A stretch of DNA of 64,000 bases from Xanthobacteraceae bacterium (GTDB taxonomy: Bacteria; Pseudomonadota; Alphaproteobacteria; Rhizobiales; Xanthobacteraceae), in the NCBI GenBank assembly GCA_031291475.1, contig JARLIY010000171.1, positions 56,920-120,919 on the forward strand. The letters are read 5' to 3'. Within the stretch, counting starts at the first letter, position 1. Each line of letters begins with the position of its first letter. The notes beneath the pieces were generated by a model. The model saw nothing but the letters and a program-made list of their open reading frames with translations, had not been told where the DNA came from and did no database searches. The translations under genes were made by a program, and so were the position numbers. This document shows positions 63,324-64,000 of this stretch, one piece after another.

Positions 63324-64000
63324 ATGACGACCACGACATCGTCGACGGGGTTCCAACCAAAATTGTTCACCCCCGGCGACTGGAATGCGTTTTTCGGCTT
63401 CGGCACCAACATCCTTACCAACATGCTGACGCTCACGATCCTGTTGCGGTTCGTGATCAAGATGCCCGATGCGATCGTGTTCGGTCGCATCCTGCCGGCG
63501 GTCGGCCTGATGTTGTGCCTTTCGACATTTTACTATGCGTATCTCGCTTACCGGCTTGCCAAGACGACCGGCCGCAGAGATGTCTGCGCGCTGCCGTCAG
63601 GCATCAGTGTGCCGCACATGTTCATCGTTACCTTCGTGATCATGCTGCCGATCACGCTGACGACCCATGATCCGATCAAAGGCTGGGAAGCCGGATTAAC
63701 CTGGGTGTTCTTCCAGAGCTTCATCCTGATGATCGGCGGCTTCATCGCTCCGATCGTCCGCAAGATCACGCCGCGCGCGGCCTTGCTCGGCACATTGGCT
63801 GGCGTATCGATCACCTTCATCTCGATGCGTCCGGCATTGGAAATGTACATGACGCCGGTGATCGGCCTGACCTGCTTTGCCGTCATCATCGTGACCTGGT
63901 TCGGCGGGTTTCGATATCCGAAGGGCATTCCTGCCGGACTGGTCGCCATCGCGGTCGGAATGATCATCGCGTGGGGTTCCAACCTCTTCGGCCTCAACTA
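63324..64000 (+). CDS. NCS2-family nucleobase permease, 3' end outside window
   Basis: At least 225 residues, cut by the window edge. The N-terminus has KLFTPGDWNAFFGFGTNILT, then ALPSGISVPHMFIVTFVIML, IAPIVRKITPRAALLGTLAG and GFRYPKGIPAGLVAIAVGMI, typical of the xanthine/uracil permease (NCS2) branch, with about seven membrane segments visible. AGGAG stands six bases before the ATG. It follows the biuret-hydrolase candidate and atzF, so nitrogenous heterocycle or ureide uptake is likely; the cargo cannot be read by eye. Confidence 0.85.
   Translation, partial: MTTTTSSTGFQPKLFTPGDWNAFFGFGTNILTNMLTLTILLRFVIKMPDAIVFGRILPAVGLMLCLSTFYYAYLAYRLAKTTGRRDVCALPSGISVPHMFIVTFVIMLPITLTTHDPIKGWEAGLTWVFFQSFILMIGGFIAPIVRKITPRAALLGTLAGVSITFISMRPALEMYMTPVIGLTCFAVIIVTWFGGFRYPKGIPAGLVAIAVGMIIAWGSNLFGLN

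Overview
The window reads as chromosomal DNA of a GC-rich alphaproteobacterium of the Hyphomicrobiales (Rhizobiales), nearest in style to the Bradyrhizobium / Rhodopseudomonas / Pseudolabrys group. This rests on gene content and protein wording, not on a search: two phasins, SciP and a TrcR-type (DUF1013) cell-cycle regulator, a PdhS/PleC-like histidine kinase, a Rhodobacter-type PmtA, homospermidine synthase, and a tRNA-His without the usual G-1:C73 pair. I see no rRNA, CRISPR array, prophage, IS element or plasmid gene. Apart from four broken genes it looks like ordinary core and metabolic chromosome.

Layout. 1-2.3 kb: a fused FemAB-like acyltransferase/ATP-grasp protein that runs off the left edge, preceded by tRNA-His. 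2.7-6.7 kb: two phasins and a PAS sensor kinase, with CtrA-type boxes between them. 6.7-14.5 kb: a reverse-strand operon of two transglutaminase-fold proteins, a circularly permuted ATP-grasp/alpha-E protein and an alcohol dehydrogenase-like enzyme, a predicted peptide or amide modification system. 14.8-25.8 kb: a BT1-like transporter, a small membrane protein behind a perfect CtrA box, GST, GT87, aspartate aminotransferase, a DUF992 protein, an EF-G-like GTPase, DUF1330, sciP, mnmA, pmtA and tRNA-Met. 26.1-33.8 kb: three poorly known genes (hydrolase, exported protein, amino acid permease), a zinc peptidase and a Kef-type antiporter. 33.8-40.6 kb: otsA, a sensory-rhodopsin-transducer-like protein without a rhodopsin, glucose dehydrogenase, a GH15 gene with an internal amber codon, an aldehyde dehydrogenase and the remnant of a FAAH-like amidase. 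41-46 kb: small exported proteins and a reverse operon of FAH hydrolase, cupin and acyl-CoA synthetase. 46.3-55.4 kb: homospermidine synthase, otsB coupled to an intact GH15 gene, a frameshifted MFS gene, a sorbosone dehydrogenase-like protein and a ClC channel. 55.4-59.7 kb: a forward run of YciI, beta-hydroxyacid dehydrogenase, extradiol-type dioxygenase and a branched-chain-type binding protein, then trcR. 59.8-64 kb: allophanate hydrolase, an atzH remnant, a biuret-hydrolase-like cysteine hydrolase and an NCS2 permease cut by the window end.

Three themes connect the genes. First, cell cycle: sciP, trcR, a PdhS-like kinase and at least four TTAA-N7-TTAA-like boxes lie in the first 24 kb or beside these regulators. 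Second, trehalose and sugar: otsA and otsB are about 14 kb apart, each near a GH15 gene, one intact and one broken. Third, nitrogen scavenging: atzF, the biuret-hydrolase-like gene and the NCS2 permease each have a sigma-54 -24/-12 candidate upstream, two good and one weak, which suggests RpoN/NtrC control of the breakdown of biuret, allophanate or related compounds.

The best leads are the sigma-54-linked biuret/allophanate locus, the acyltransferase/ATP-grasp fusion, the ATP-grasp/transglutaminase operon, and a structured GC-rich intergenic segment between sciP and mnmA. Four genes (GH15, MFS, amidase, atzH) are interrupted or truncated; the single-base cases could be real decay or sequence errors.
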